Assembly (NCBI GenBank): GCA_029266775.1
Contig: JAQSWF010000002.1
Span: 1-38,528, forward strand
Origin: Pseudonocardia sp.
GTDB taxonomy: Bacteria > Actinomycetota > Actinomycetes > Mycobacteriales > Pseudonocardiaceae
Length of the DNA stretch: 38,528 nt
Direction of reading: 5' to 3'
Positions 7,269 through 16,586 of the stretch are shown piece by piece; within the stretch, counting starts at the first letter, position 1, and the number at the start of each line of letters is the position of its first letter. A program made the position numbers and the translations under genes. The notes beneath the pieces were generated by a model, which was not told the DNA's origin, did not search any database, and worked only from the letters and a program-made list of their open reading frames with translations.

Positions 7269-8161
7269 GGCTCGCTCCGCCGCTGGTCGACCCGGGCCGG
7301 GGACGCCCCGAGCTGCGTCGCCGCCGACACCGCCACCGCGTCCATCGAGGCCGCGACGTCATGCACCCGCACCCCCCACGCCCCCGCGCTCGCGACGAGA
7401 GCGCTGATCGCGGCCGTCGCGACGTCGCGCTGGGCGGGTGGGCGCGGCGTCCCGGCGGCGTCCGCGAGCAGCTCGCCGAGGAAGCGCTTCCGCGAGGCGC
7501 CGACGAGCAGCGGGAAACCCAGACCGATCAGCACGTCCAGGCGCCGCAGCAGCGCCCAGTTGTGCGCGGGGGTCTTGGCGAAGCCCAGGCCCGGGTCGAG
7601 GACGATCCGGTCCGGGTCCACACCGGCGAGCACGGCGGCGTCCACCCGCGCCACCAGCTCGGCACGCACCTCGCCCAGCACGTCGTCGTAGCTCGCCAGC
7701 TCGGCCATCCGAGCGCTGTGGCCGCGCCAGTGCATGAGGATCCACGGCACCCGTGCCCGCGCGACGACCGCGGCCATGTTCGGGTCGGCGAGGCCCCCGG
7801 AGACGTCGTTGACGACCGTCGCCCCCGCCTCCAGCACGGCCTCGGCGACCGCCGCACGGGTGGTGTCGATGCTCACGGGCACGCCCTCGGCGACCAGGTC
7901 GCGCGCCACCGGCAGCACCCGCGCCACCTCCTCCGGCGGTTCGACCCGCACGGCGCCGGGGCGGGTCGACTCGCCGCCGACGTCGACGAGGTCCGCGCCA
8001 GCCGCGCGCAGCGCGATCCCGTGCGCGACCGCCGCGTCGTGGCCGAGGAACAGGCCGCCGTCGGAGAACGAGTCCGGCGTGACGTTGAGGATGCCGACCA
8101 CGGCGCATCGGCCGGGGCGTGGAAGCTCGCTCCCGGGGGCCGGGCCGGGTCGCGCCGTCAC
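7265..8161 (-). CDS. folP: Dihydropteroate synthase FolP
   Basis: 298 aa TIM-barrel enzyme joining hydroxymethyl-dihydropterin pyrophosphate and p-aminobenzoate; the sulfonamide target. All signature loops are visible: [71 protein letters not shown], and the [10 protein letters not shown] loop near the end. The start [10 protein letters not shown] (GTG 8161) overlaps the folE stop as GTGA. The track's 645-aa version runs through folE and ftsH in the wrong frame. It is the FolP1 (active) type, with an intact catalytic core. Confidence 0.96.
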   Translation of the reverse strand: MTARPGPAPGSELPRPGRCAVVGILNVTPDSFSDGGLFLGHDAAVAHGIALRAAGADLVDVGGESTRPGAVRVEPPEEVARVLPVARDLVAEGVPVSIDTTRAAVAEAVLEAGATVVNDVSGGLADPNMAAVVARARVPWILMHWRGHSARMAELASYDDVLGEVRAELVARVDAAVLAGVDPDRIVLDPGLGFAKTPAHNWALLRRLDVLIGLGFPLLVGASRKRFLGELLADAAGTPRPPAQRDVATAAISALVASAGAWGVRVHDVAASMDAVAVSAATQLGASPARVDQRRSEP

Positions 8162-8790
8162 GACCGGATGAGCGCCATCGCCTCGGCACGCGACGACGGC
8201 GAGGTCTGGAACAGACCCCGCACGGCAGACGTCACCGTCCGCGAGCCGGGCTTGCGGATGCCGCGCATGCTCATGCAGAGGTGCTCGGCCTCGATGACCA
8301 CGATGACCCCACGCGGCTCCAGCCTGCGCACGAGCGCGTCCGCGACCTGGCCGGTGAGCCGTTCCTGCACCTGGGGCCGCCGGGCGTACAAGTCGACAAG
8401 CCGGGCGATCTTGCTCAACCCGGTCACGCGACCGTCGCAGGACGGGATGTAGCCGACATGGCCCACGCCGCTGAACGGCAGCAGGTGGTGCTCGCAGAAG
8501 CTGGACACCGGGATGTCGCGCACGAGCACCAGCTCGCGGTGGTCTTCGTCGAAGGTCTTGTCGAGCACACTGTCCGGGTCGACGTAGAGGCCCGCGAAGA
8601 TCTCCGCGTACGCCCGGGCGACCCGGGCGGGGGTCTCGCGTAGGCCTTCCCGGTCCGGGTCCTCGCCGACGGCGATGAGCAGCTCGCGGATGGCCGCCTC
8701 CGCGCGCGGCTGGTCCAGCTCGGCACGCATGCGGCCGTCCGCCACGGCGACGGCCATCGCGCCGGCGGAACTCAGGCCCGCCGTGCTCAC
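8158..8790 (-). CDS. folE: GTP cyclohydrolase I FolE
   Basis: About 210 aa, converts GTP to 7,8-dihydroneopterin triphosphate, the entry step of folate synthesis. Zinc ligands lie in [14 protein letters not shown] and in [10 protein letters not shown]; other family stretches are [55 protein letters not shown] and [13 protein letters not shown] chose GTG 8790, 29 bases after ftsH; ATG 8757 is also possible, because the first 20 residues are not conserved. It is the first gene of the coupled folE-folP-folB chain and probably cotranscribed with ftsH. Confidence 0.95.
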   Translation of the reverse strand: MSTAGLSSAGAMAVAVADGRMRAELDQPRAEAAIRELLIAVGEDPDREGLRETPARVARAYAEIFAGLYVDPDSVLDKTFDEDHRELVLVRDIPVSSFCEHHLLPFSGVGHVGYIPSCDGRVTGLSKIARLVDLYARRPQVQERLTGQVADALVRRLEPRGVIVVIEAEHLCMSMRGIRKPGSRTVTSAVRGLFQTSPSSRAEAMALIRS

Positions 8791-8819
8791 CCGACCGTTC
8801 CCGTCGGCGGCGGGCGTGC

Positions 8820-11246
8820 TCAGCTCGAGCTCCCGCCGTCGACCGGCGGCCGGGGGGTGCCGCGTGGCGGCGTGTCCGTGCTGTCGCCGTTCGGAACGGC
8901 ACGACCGTTGCCCCACGCCGGCTGGTGCTGACCCCCTGGCTCCGCCTCGCCTGGCGGGTCCCACTGCCGCGACGGCGGCCACGACTGGCCCGACGGCGTC
9001 GTGGCCGGCCGCCAGTCCGGCGGGGCGCCGTAGTTGTGCGGCACCGCGTTCGGTCGGTGAGGGCCCGCACCGCTGTTTGGCAGCGCGGCCGGCGGCGCTG
9101 CGCGGACCGGCTCGTCCGCGCGGTGCGCACCGCCCGGGTGCGCAGCGGGATGGCCGGCGTGCGCCGGGAAGCCAGGGCCACCCGGTCCGCCGGGATAAGC
9201 ACCGGGCGGCGTGGGAGACGGACCGCCGTTCGGACCGGGCGGGGTCACCCCATTGCCGGCGCCCCCGGGATACGAACCGACCGGCGTGGGCTCGCGGACG
9301 GGCTCGGTGGCCGGCGGCCACGGCTCGCCGCGCTCCCGGGCGCGTTCCGCCGGCGTCTTGATCGGGGGCTTGTCCGACGGCGTGCGGGACCCGAAGTCGT
9401 TGAATGCAGTGATGCGCGGGCGCTTCTCCACCCGGCCGAAGATCCGTTCCAGATCCCGGCGGGTGAGCGTCTCCTTCTGCAGCAGCTCGAACACCAGGTC
9501 GTCCAGGACGTCCCGGTACGCGTTGAGGATCTCCCACGCCTCGGTGTGCGCGGTCTCGATGAGCTTGCGCACCTCCTCGTCGATCTCGTGCGCGACCTCG
9601 AGGGAGTAGTCGACCTGGTTGCCCATCGACCTGCCGAGGAACGGGTCGCCCTGCTCGCGGCCGTAGCGGACCGCGCCGAGCCGCGCGCTCATCCCGTACT
9701 CGGTCACCATCGCCTTCGCGATCTTCGTGGCCTGGTCGATGTCGCTCGACGCACCGGTCGTCGGCTCGTGGAAGACCAGCTCCTCGGCGCTCCGCCCGCC
9801 CATCGCGAACACCAGCCGCGCGATCATCTCCGACCGGGTCATCAGGCCCTTGTCGTCTTCCGGCACGACGAGCGCGTGCCCGCCAGTGCGGCCCCGCGGC
9901 AGGATCGTCAGCTTGTAGACCGGCTCGAGGTCCGGCATCGCCCAGGCGGCGAGCGCGTGCCCGCCCTCGTGGTACGCCGTGATCTTCTTCTCCTGCTCGG
10001 AGATGATCTTCGACTTGCGGCGCGGGCCGCCGACCACCCGGTCCACCGACTCCTCCAGCGCGGCGCCGTTGATGAGGGTGCCGTTCTCGCGGGCGGTGAG
10101 CAACGCGGCCTCGTTGATCACGTTCGCGAGGTCCGCGCCCGACATGCCGACGGTCCGCTTGGCCAGCGCCTCGAAGTCGGCGTCCGGCGCGAACGGCTTG
10201 CCTTTGGCGTGCACCGTGAGGATCGCGCGACGGCCGGCGAGGTCCGGGGCGCCGACCGGGATCTGACGGTCGAAGCGGCCCGGGCGCAGCAGCGCGGGGT
10301 CCAGGATGTCCGGGCGGTTCGTCGCCGCGATGAGGATGATCCCGCCGCGCGCGTCGAACCCGTCCATCTCGACGAGCAGCTGGTTCAACGTCTGCTCGCG
10401 CTCATCGTGCCCACCGCCGAGGCCGGCACCGCGCTGGCGGCCGACGGCGTCGATCTCGTCGACGAAGATGATGCACGGGGCGTTCTGCTTGGCCTGCTCG
10501 AACAGGTCGCGCACCCGGGAGGCACCGACCCCGACGAACATCTCGACGAAATCCGAGCCGGAGATCGTGTAGAACGGCACGCCCGCCTCGCCGGCCACCG
10601 CACGCGCAAGCAGCGTCTTCCCGGTGCCGGGCGGGCCGTAGAGCAGCACACCCTTCGGAATCTTGGCGCCGAGCGCCTGGTAGCGGCCGGGGTTCTGCAG
10701 GAAGTCCTTGATCTCGTACAGCTCTTCGACCGCCTCGTCCGCGCCCGCCACGTCCGCGAACGTCGTCTTCGGCATGTCCTTGTTGAGCTGCTTCGCGCGC
10801 GACTTGCCGAAGCTCATTACGCGGTTCCCGCCACCCTGGGCGTTGTTCATCATCCAGAACAGGATGAGCAGCACCAGGCCGAGCGGGATCAGGTAGATCA
10901 GCATCGTGACCAGGAACGACTCCTGGCGCACGGTCGTGTTGAACGTCGGGTCGTTGTCGGCCTCCTGCAGCGAGGCGAGGATCTCGCCGCTGGTCTGGGC
11001 CGGGTACTGCGTGATGACCTGCGTGCTGCCCTCGACCGGCTGGTTCAGCGTGAGCCGAAGGCGCTGTTCCTTGTCCTCGATCAGGGCCTCGCGGACGTTG
11101 CCGCCCTCGATCTGGGCCAGCGCCGTGGAGGTGGGTACCTGCTTGTAGCCGCGCGTGTCGTCGAAGAGCACGCTGAACGTGAAGTAGATCAGGATCGCGG
11201 CGAGGATCCAGATCAACGGATTGCGGAGCAGGCGCTTGCGGTCCAT
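8820..11246 (-). CDS. ftsH: ATP-dependent membrane zinc protease FtsH
   Basis: 808 aa. Two membrane segments (about 10-27 and 111-131) flank an extracytoplasmic domain. Then come the AAA module with Walker A GPPGTGK (204-210), Walker B IIFVDEID (259-266) and the second region of homology around [19 protein letters not shown]. The zinc site HEGGH is at 426-430 with its protease domain following. FtsH degrades misfolded and regulatory membrane proteins as a hexamer. From about residue 615 there is a 190-residue Pro/Gly-rich, low-complexity cytoplasmic tail, longer than in most bacteria but seen in actinobacterial FtsH. ATG 11246 gives the normal [10 protein letters not shown] start. A 224-bp gap upstream likely holds its promoter. 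Confidence 0.97.
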   Translation of the reverse strand: MDRKRLLRNPLIWILAAILIYFTFSVLFDDTRGYKQVPTSTALAQIEGGNVREALIEDKEQRLRLTLNQPVEGSTQVITQYPAQTSGEILASLQEADNDPTFNTTVRQESFLVTMLIYLIPLGLVLLILFWMMNNAQGGGNRVMSFGKSRAKQLNKDMPKTTFADVAGADEAVEELYEIKDFLQNPGRYQALGAKIPKGVLLYGPPGTGKTLLARAVAGEAGVPFYTISGSDFVEMFVGVGASRVRDLFEQAKQNAPCIIFVDEIDAVGRQRGAGLGGGHDEREQTLNQLLVEMDGFDARGGIILIAATNRPDILDPALLRPGRFDRQIPVGAPDLAGRRAILTVHAKGKPFAPDADFEALAKRTVGMSGADLANVINEAALLTARENGTLINGAALEESVDRVVGGPRRKSKIISEQEKKITAYHEGGHALAAWAMPDLEPVYKLTILPRGRTGGHALVVPEDDKGLMTRSEMIARLVFAMGGRSAEELVFHEPTTGASSDIDQATKIAKAMVTEYGMSARLGAVRYGREQGDPFLGRSMGNQVDYSLEVAHEIDEEVRKLIETAHTEAWEILNAYRDVLDDLVFELLQKETLTRRDLERIFGRVEKRPRITAFNDFGSRTPSDKPPIKTPAERARERGEPWPPATEPVREPTPVGSYPGGAGNGVTPPGPNGGPSPTPPGAYPGGPGGPGFPAHAGHPAAHPGGAHRADEPVRAAPPAALPNSGAGPHRPNAVPHNYGAPPDWRPATTPSGQSWPPSRQWDPPGEAEPGGQHQPAWGNGRAVPNGDSTDTPPRGTPRPPVDGGSSS

Positions 11247-11470
11247 GCAGCTTCGGCCTCGTTCGGCCTTCCTCCCTGACGAGATACTCCGGCGGCGCCA
11301 CCGGAGTGCGGCAGAACCGCGATCCCATCAGGGTAGCGGTCGCACCGCCTGGTTGCGCCGCCGCGCCGAGCGCGGGTGCGCGACCCGCTCACGGTGCGGG
11401 CCTTACGGCGTACTCTCACCATCCCACGGTGGCGTCCGGACCGGTGTTCCCGACGGTCGAGCCGGCGTGG
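11247..11470. other. Intergenic region upstream of ftsH
   Basis: No gene is seen between the end of hpt and ftsH. A 6-bp hairpin GCGGGT-GCGCG-ACCCGC at 11372-11388 could end the hpt transcript, though it lies about 83 bases past the stop. The right place for an ftsH promoter, but I cannot pick boxes with confidence. Confidence 0.35.
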
Positions 11471-12025
11471 TCAGCTGTAGACGGAGGGCTCGAGCGTGCC
11501 GATGAACGGCAGATCCCGGTAGCGCTCCGCGTAGTCGAGCCCGTAGCCGACGACGAACTCGCTCGGGATGTCGAAGCCGACGTAGCGCACCGGCACGTCC
11601 ACCGTCACCGCGTCCGGCTTGCGGAGCAGCGTGCAGACCTCGAGTGACGCCGGCTGGCGCGACTCCAGGTTCTTGAGCAGCCACGACAGCGTCAGCCCCG
11701 AGTCGATGATGTCCTCGACGATGAGGACGTGGCGTCCGGCGATGTCGCGGTCGAGGTCCTTGAGGATGCGCACGACCCCGGACGACGATGTCGCCGACCC
11801 GTATGAGCTGACCGCCATGAACTCCAGCTGCACGGGCACGGGCAGCGCACGGGCCAGGTCCGTCATGAACATCACGGCGCCCTTGAGCACGCCGACGAGC
11901 AGCAGGTCGTCGGGGCCGGCGCAGCGGTCCGCGTAGTCCTTGCCGACCTCGCGGGCCAGCTCGGCGACCTTGTCGCGGACCTCCTCCTCGGTGATCAGCA
12001 CGGACGCAATGTCCCCGTCGTACAC
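11471..12025 (-). CDS. hpt: Hypoxanthine phosphoribosyltransferase (internal start inside the tilS frame)
   Basis: 184 aa from GTG 12025: (V)[18 protein letters not shown], the usual Hpt N-terminus. The PRPP loop is [38 protein letters not shown] and [19 protein letters not shown] are other conserved parts. Salvages hypoxanthine and guanine to IMP and GMP in the cytoplasm. AGGAGGAG ends about six bases before this GTG, the strongest ribosome-binding site of this block, which argues that free Hpt is made even though the upstream tilS frame reads straight into it. The DNA is the same as the 3' third of the TilS-Hpt entry. Confidence 0.85.
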   Translation of the reverse strand: MYDGDIASVLITEEEVRDKVAELAREVGKDYADRCAGPDDLLLVGVLKGAVMFMTDLARALPVPVQLEFMAVSSYGSATSSSGVVRILKDLDRDIAGRHVLIVEDIIDSGLTLSWLLKNLESRQPASLEVCTLLRKPDAVTVDVPVRYVGFDIPSEFVVGYGLDYAERYRDLPFIGTLEPSVYS

Positions 12026-13123
12026 GACAGGCTCCTCCTGCGGTCGGGCAGCGGCGGCGGTCAGGGCACGTCCCTGATCCACGCCCGGCCACGACGCCGT
12101 GCGCAGTCGAAGCCTGCCACGCTCACGAACGAGGTCCAACCGCTGCGGGAGTGCAACGCCTCCCTGCCCGCGCCATCGGCCCACGAGATCGTCCGCGGCC
12201 CGCAGGTGCCCGTCGCTGAGCCCGCCGACCCCGGCATCGGCCAGCCACGAGCGCAGCGCGCGGCGGCGGACCGCAGCGGGCGCGCGGGCCAGCTCGTCGG
12301 CGAGCAGCGCCATGTCCGGATCCGTGCGATCGCCGTCCCTGGCCCTCACGAGCAGCGCTTCGGCGGCGGCGTCGAGGGCCTCCCCGTCGTCGCGCAGCTG
12401 GCCGGCGGTGCGGGCGAGCGCCTCGGCGACGCCGCCGGCGAGGACGTCCTCGAGCAGCGGCAACACCTCGTGGCGAAGACGGACGCGGGTGAAGCGGGGG
12501 TCGGTGTTGTGCGGGTCGTCCCAGAAGGGCAGGCCCTGCGCCGCGCATGCGGCGCGGGTCTCCCTGCGGCGCAGGGCGAGCAGCGGACGCAGCCACGGCG
12601 GGTCCCACGTGGCCATGCCCTGCAACGAGCGGGAACCCGAGCCGCGGCCCAGCCCGAGCAGCACGGTCTCGGCCTGGTCGTCGAGGGTGTGACCGAGGAG
12701 GACGGGCGACTCGGGGTGGGGGCGGGCGGCACGCAGGGCGGCGTAGCGGGCCCGGCGGGCGGCGGCCTCGATGCCGCCGGGACCGCAGGGGGTCACCGCG
12801 TGCACGGTCGCGGGGACGCCGTCGGCCACGAGCCCGTCGACCAGCGCGGTCGCCTGCTCGGTCGAACCCTCCTGCAGCCCGTGGTCGACGACGGCGACGT
12901 GCACCTGGCCGGGCAGCAGGGTGCGGACGGCGGCGAGCAGCGCGGTGGAGTCCGCACCTCCGGAGAGGGCGACGAGCACAGGGGCGGTGCGCGCCGGCTC
13001 GGGCAGGGTGCGGAGCGCCCGCCGCACCGCGACCCGAACCGCCGTGGCCGCACCCGCCCCCTCGCGCTGATGACTCCCGTCCCGCCCCACGCGCCCACGG
13101 TCCCACGCCCGCGCCTCGTCCAT
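11471..13123 (-). CDS. tilS: TilS-Hpt: tRNA(Ile)-lysidine synthetase fused in frame to hypoxanthine phosphoribosyltransferase
   Basis: One uninterrupted 550-codon frame. Residues about 48-330 are TilS: PP-loop [11 protein letters not shown] (SGGADS at 54-59), [35 protein letters not shown], then [45 protein letters not shown]. TilS modifies C34 of the CAU-anticodon tRNA-Ile with lysine. From codon 367 the frame is a complete Hpt with no stop between. Actinobacterial TilS is usually about 320-340 aa and ends before hpt. Bifunctional TilS/HprT proteins are annotated in Listeria, so a real fusion is plausible. An excellent internal ribosome-binding site also allows separate Hpt. Start ATG 13123 has no good ribosome-binding site, so the first 25 residues are uncertain. 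Confidence 0.85.
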   Translation of the reverse strand: MDEARAWDRGRVGRDGSHQREGAGAATAVRVAVRRALRTLPEPARTAPVLVALSGGADSTALLAAVRTLLPGQVHVAVVDHGLQEGSTEQATALVDGLVADGVPATVHAVTPCGPGGIEAAARRARYAALRAARPHPESPVLLGHTLDDQAETVLLGLGRGSGSRSLQGMATWDPPWLRPLLALRRRETRAACAAQGLPFWDDPHNTDPRFTRVRLRHEVLPLLEDVLAGGVAEALARTAGQLRDDGEALDAAAEALLVRARDGDRTDPDMALLADELARAPAAVRRRALRSWLADAGVGGLSDGHLRAADDLVGRWRGQGGVALPQRLDLVRERGRLRLRTASWPGVDQGRALTAAAARPQEEPVVYDGDIASVLITEEEVRDKVAELAREVGKDYADRCAGPDDLLLVGVLKGAVMFMTDLARALPVPVQLEFMAVSSYGSATSSSGVVRILKDLDRDIAGRHVLIVEDIIDSGLTLSWLLKNLESRQPASLEVCTLLRKPDAVTVDVPVRYVGFDIPSEFVVGYGLDYAERYRDLPFIGTLEPSVYS

Positions 13124-13151
13124 CGCGGTACGGCGAGCTGGGCGTCTCTGC

Positions 13152-14240
13152 TCAGGGAAGGACGCGACGCAGCCAGGAGGCAGGGTCAGCCAGCTCGGCC
13201 CGGGTGGGCAGGGTCTCCGGCGAGGTCCAGACGCGGTTGAAGCCGTCCATGCCGGCCGCGAGCACGACGTACCTGGTGAACGCCGAGCCGACCGCGTATT
13301 GCTTGACCTTCGCCTCCACCCCCAGGAGCGCGCGCAGGAGCCGGTCGACCAGGCCTCCTCCGCGGCGACGCACCGTGAAGCGCGCCCGGATGGTGTCGAC
13401 GCTGGGCACGACGTCCGGGCCCGCGGCGTCCATCACGTGGTCGGCGTGGCCCTCGAGCAGGGTCGTCAGCGCCAGCAGGCGGTCCAGTACGGCGCGCTGT
13501 TCGGGACCCTGGAGGAGCTCGACGAGCACGAGTGAGTCGCCGCGCGACTCGCGGACGGCCTTCGCGGCCTCGGGCAACCGGTCGAGCAGCGCGCCGCGAC
13601 CGCCGTCGGCGATCGTGAGGAACCGGCCGACCTCCTGTGCGAAGTGCTCGCGCAGCCACGGCACCGCCGTGAACTGGAGTCGGTGCGTCGCCTCGTGGAG
13701 GCAGACCCACATGCCGAAGTCGTTGCTGGAGACGCGCAGCGCCTGCTGGGCGGCGTACACGTTCGGGGCGACGAGGAGCAGCCGACCGTCGCCGTCCGCG
13801 CCCCCGAACGGGTCGTACTGGCCGAGCACGCGCCCACCCAGGTACGCCAGCACGCCGCCGACCTGCAGGCCGGCCGTGGTCGCGGTGACGGCACGCGCCA
13901 CCTTGGGCGTGTGCGGGAGGCGGGCGCCCGCGGTGAGCGCGGCCATCCCGTCGATCGCGGCCGAGGCCCACGTCGGCCGGTCGACGACATCGGCCGGCCG
14001 CAGCGGGAGTTCGGACCCCAGCCCGGTCACCTCGCGGACGTGCCCCTCCGCGACCATCGCGTCCGACTTCAGCCGCTGCACCAGCTCCACGGCGTCGGCG
14101 CGCGTCACCGGCGGCCCGGCCGGGACCAGCCGACCGGCCGTGCGTCGGGCGAGGTCCCAGTCCACGGGCAGGCCGCTGTCGAACTCCGGCTCCTCGCCCG
14201 GCTCGGGACCGGACGGGACGGGGGTGAGGGGCTGCCGCAC
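13152..14240 (-). CDS. DUF2342 zinc-dependent metalloprotease-like protein
   Basis: About 362 aa, conserved in actinobacteria (Rv3626c position, beside dacB). The zinc-site motif HEATH lies in [14 protein letters not shown] at roughly residue 180, and a downstream [12 protein letters not shown] probably supplies the third ligand. The family is described as putative hydrolase / coenzyme F420-biosynthesis-associated; no substrate is known to me. The track start at 14363 lies inside a 22-bp repeat array, so I prefer GTG 14240 ([11 protein letters not shown]); GTG 14249 is also possible, both without a clear ribosome-binding site. Ends 28 bases before tilS. Confidence 0.88.
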   Translation of the reverse strand: MRQPLTPVPSGPEPGEEPEFDSGLPVDWDLARRTAGRLVPAGPPVTRADAVELVQRLKSDAMVAEGHVREVTGLGSELPLRPADVVDRPTWASAAIDGMAALTAGARLPHTPKVARAVTATTAGLQVGGVLAYLGGRVLGQYDPFGGADGDGRLLLVAPNVYAAQQALRVSSNDFGMWVCLHEATHRLQFTAVPWLREHFAQEVGRFLTIADGGRGALLDRLPEAAKAVRESRGDSLVLVELLQGPEQRAVLDRLLALTTLLEGHADHVMDAAGPDVVPSVDTIRARFTVRRRGGGLVDRLLRALLGVEAKVKQYAVGSAFTRYVVLAAGMDGFNRVWTSPETLPTRAELADPASWLRRVLP

Positions 14241-14332
14241 GCGGCCCACGCTACGTGTCGGTAGCTGGAGCCGGCACGGTCGGCGCCGCTCGGGCCCGAT
14301 GCTCGGAGCCCCGGTTCGCAAGATGCGAACGC

Positions 14333-14398
14333 GGTGTACACAAATGCACAACTCGCCGTGCACGAATGCACAACTCGCCGTACCGAGACGGACAACTC
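14333..14398. repeat. Three 22-bp tandem repeat units, family 1, inverted orientation
   Basis: Units at 14333, 14355 and 14377; the middle one contains GTGCACGAATGCACAACTC, a perfect GTGCA-N4-TGCAC dyad. Read on the minus strand it starts GAGTTGTGCATTCGTGCA, matching the array at 5577. Lies 7 bases past the dacB stop and upstream of the DUF2342 gene. Confidence 0.85.
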
Positions 14399-14404
14399 GC
14401 GGGG

Positions 14405-15832
14405 TCAGCGGCAGCCGCAGCGGGCGAGCTGGGTGGCGATCGCGTCGAGGCGGGGGCGGACAACGGCGGGGTTCGCGCCGTTGCTCATGAGCGCGAAGGT
14501 CAGGAGATGGCCGTCGGCATCGGTGGTGACGCCCGCGAGGCTGCTCACCGCCGTCAGCGTGCCGGTCTTCGCGCGGACGACCCCGCGGCCCGCCGCCGTC
14601 TCGGAGTCCGCGGCGAACCGGTCGTCCAGCGTGCCCTCGCCCCCGGCTACGGGCAGGCCGGTCAGGATCGGGCGCAGCTGTCCACCCTGCCCTCCCGCGG
14701 GGCCGGCCGCGGCCGTAAGCAGCGCGCCGAGCAACCGAGCCGGCACGCGGTCCGTCGTCGAGAGCCCGCTGCCATCGGCCATCCGCGCGCCGGTGGTGTC
14801 GAAGCCGGCCTCCGCCAGCGCCGCCACTGTCGCGTCGGCCGCACCGACAAAGGTCGGCTCACCACCGCGCGCGATCGACACCTCGCGCGCCAGCGTCTCC
14901 GCGAGCACGTTGTCCGACGACCGCATCACGTGCTCGACCAGGTCGGAGATCGGCGCCGACGTGACGGTGCCGAGGACGGTGGCCCCGGCCGTGGCGGTGC
15001 CCTCGGCCGCTGTCGCGGAGTCGAGACCGAGCAGCCCGGCCAGCGCGCGGCCCGCGGCGAGGGCGGGTTCGGTGTCCCGCTGCCCGTCCTGCTGGGTGGG
15101 ATCGACGCGACCGCCGTCCACCATCAACGGCTGGATCGGGGCGACGAAGCCGCGCCGGACGTCCACCGGCTCCCAGCCCGTGGCGAGCGTCGGCCCGCGG
15201 TAGCGGGTGGTGTCGACCAGCACCTGCGTCACCGCCACCCCGGCGGAGCGCACGCCGTCGGCAAGAGTCGTCAACCGGGACGGGTCCGGGTAGACCCCCT
15301 GCGTGCCCGGGGCCAGCGCCGTCAACGTGGGGTCGCCGCCTCCGACCAGCACCACCGTGCCCGGCTCCTGGCCTGCGACCACCCGGGTGACCAGCCGGTC
15401 CGTCGGGTTGAGCGTCAGCAGCGTCGCGGCCGCCGTGAGCAGCTTGGTGGTGCTGCCGGGGACCAGGGCGGTGCTCGAGCCGCGCTCCCAGAGCACCGTG
15501 CCGGTCGCCGGATCGGCCACCACGCCGGTGAAGGTGCCGAGCCCCCGCTGCGTGATCAGCGGGGCGAGCTGGGCGTTCACCCCGTCCGCGGTCGGAGCGG
15601 GAGCCGCGACGGGCAGCGGACCGAGCACGGGCACCGGCCGGACGACGGCGGGCAGCGGCGCAGGCGATGACGTGCCGACGAGCACGGGCGCCGTCAGCGT
15701 GACGGCTGTTCCGGCGGACCCGCCGAGCGCCAGCACGACCATGGCCGCCACCGCACCGCGCAGGACCGGCCGGGGTCGCCGGGGCACGGTGCTCGTGCTC
15801 GCCCCGGTTCCGGTGCGCACCCTCCAGCCCAT
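14405..15832 (-). CDS. dacB: D-alanyl-D-alanine carboxypeptidase / endopeptidase, PBP4 type (DacB)
   Basis: 475 aa, penicillin-binding protein of peptidase family S13, acting on peptidoglycan outside the membrane. After a basic N-terminus a hydrophobic segment (about 26-50) is a signal anchor, followed by a Pro/Ala linker. Active-site motifs are in order: SxxK in LVPGSTTKLL (Ser 127, Lys 130), SDN in MRSSDNVLAETLA, and KTG in VVRAKTGTLTAVSSLAG. The spacing between SxxK and SDN accommodates the insert domain of PBP4. ATG 15832 is preceded by a G-rich ribosome-binding region. It is divergent from ppa, with a shared 174-bp promoter region. Confidence 0.94.
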   Translation of the reverse strand: MGWRVRTGTGASTSTVPRRPRPVLRGAVAAMVVLALGGSAGTAVTLTAPVLVGTSSPAPLPAVVRPVPVLGPLPVAAPAPTADGVNAQLAPLITQRGLGTFTGVVADPATGTVLWERGSSTALVPGSTTKLLTAAATLLTLNPTDRLVTRVVAGQEPGTVVLVGGGDPTLTALAPGTQGVYPDPSRLTTLADGVRSAGVAVTQVLVDTTRYRGPTLATGWEPVDVRRGFVAPIQPLMVDGGRVDPTQQDGQRDTEPALAAGRALAGLLGLDSATAAEGTATAGATVLGTVTSAPISDLVEHVMRSSDNVLAETLAREVSIARGGEPTFVGAADATVAALAEAGFDTTGARMADGSGLSTTDRVPARLLGALLTAAAGPAGGQGGQLRPILTGLPVAGGEGTLDDRFAADSETAAGRGVVRAKTGTLTAVSSLAGVTTDADGHLLTFALMSNGANPAVVRPRLDAIATQLARCGCR

Positions 15833-16006
15833 CCCGCCCCGCCCTTCCCCGACGTCCTCGACGCGCGGCCGGCACGCACCGACCGGTCCCCTCCCCCTGG
15901 ACGTGGTCCCTCACACTAGTTGTAGACATCGGACCGGTGGGCCGGCCGGTCGTCGCCGGATACTGCCGTTCGCCGCGCGCGGACCCGACACCAGGAGCAA
16001 CGAACC

Positions 16007-16537
16007 GTGGACTTCGACGTCACCATCGAGATCCCCAAGGGCGGCCGCAACAAGTACGAGATCGACCACAAGACCGGCCGACTCCGGCTCGACCGAACCC
16101 TGTTCACCGCGACCCAGTACCCGGCGGACTACGGCTTCATCGAGGGCACGCTCGGCGAGGACGGCGACCCGCTCGACGCGCTGGTCCTGGTGCAGGAGCC
16201 GACCTTCCCCGGGTGCCTGATCCGGTCGCGCGCGATCGGGATGTTCCGGATGAAGGACGAGAAGGGCGGCGACGACAAGGTTCTCTGCGTCCCGAGCGAC
16301 GACCCCCGCCAGGAGCACCTGCGCGACATCCACCACCTGCCCGAGTTCGACCGGCTGGAGATCCAGCACTTCTTCGAGATCTACAAGACGCTCGAACCGG
16401 GCAAGAGCGTCGAAGGCGCGAAGTGGGTGGGCCGCGCCGACGCCGAGCGGGAGATCAAGGCGTCGCGCACGCGAGCCCACGACGCCGAGGAGGTCGAGCG
16501 GGCCGAAGAGAAGGGCGGCGAGGGTCCGGCGCTCTGA
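16007..16537 (+). CDS. ppa: Inorganic pyrophosphatase, family I
   Basis: 176 aa soluble Mg-dependent enzyme that hydrolyses pyrophosphate. It begins [20 protein letters not shown], carries [24 protein letters not shown] with the metal-binding aspartates, and [12 protein letters not shown] near the C-terminus. A Glu/Arg-rich extension ([16 protein letters not shown]) ends the protein. GTG 16007 has AGGAG eight bases before it. Divergent from dacB, as in mycobacteria; convergent with the efflux gene downstream, with a nested hairpin between. Confidence 0.96.
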   Translation: MDFDVTIEIPKGGRNKYEIDHKTGRLRLDRTLFTATQYPADYGFIEGTLGEDGDPLDALVLVQEPTFPGCLIRSRAIGMFRMKDEKGGDDKVLCVPSDDPRQEHLRDIHHLPEFDRLEIQHFFEIYKTLEPGKSVEGAKWVGRADAEREIKASRTRAHDAEEVERAEEKGGEGPAL

Positions 16538-16542
16538 CGCGA

Positions 16543-16584
16543 GGAGCGGTGTCAGCCGGGCACGACCCGGCGAGAAGCCGCTCC
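16543..16584. terminator. Nested hairpin between convergent ppa and MFS genes
   Basis: Inner stem GCCGGG-CACGA-CCCGGC and outer stem GGAGCGG / CCGCTCC. It fills the whole 49-bp gap between the two stops, so it likely acts as a bidirectional terminator. Confidence 0.7.
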
Positions 16585-16586
16585 GG

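Noticed and set aside
8925-11279. 784-aa plus-strand ORF opposite ftsH
   Set aside because: Shadow of the ftsH frame in high-GC DNA; no recognisable motif, while ftsH is intact on the other strand.
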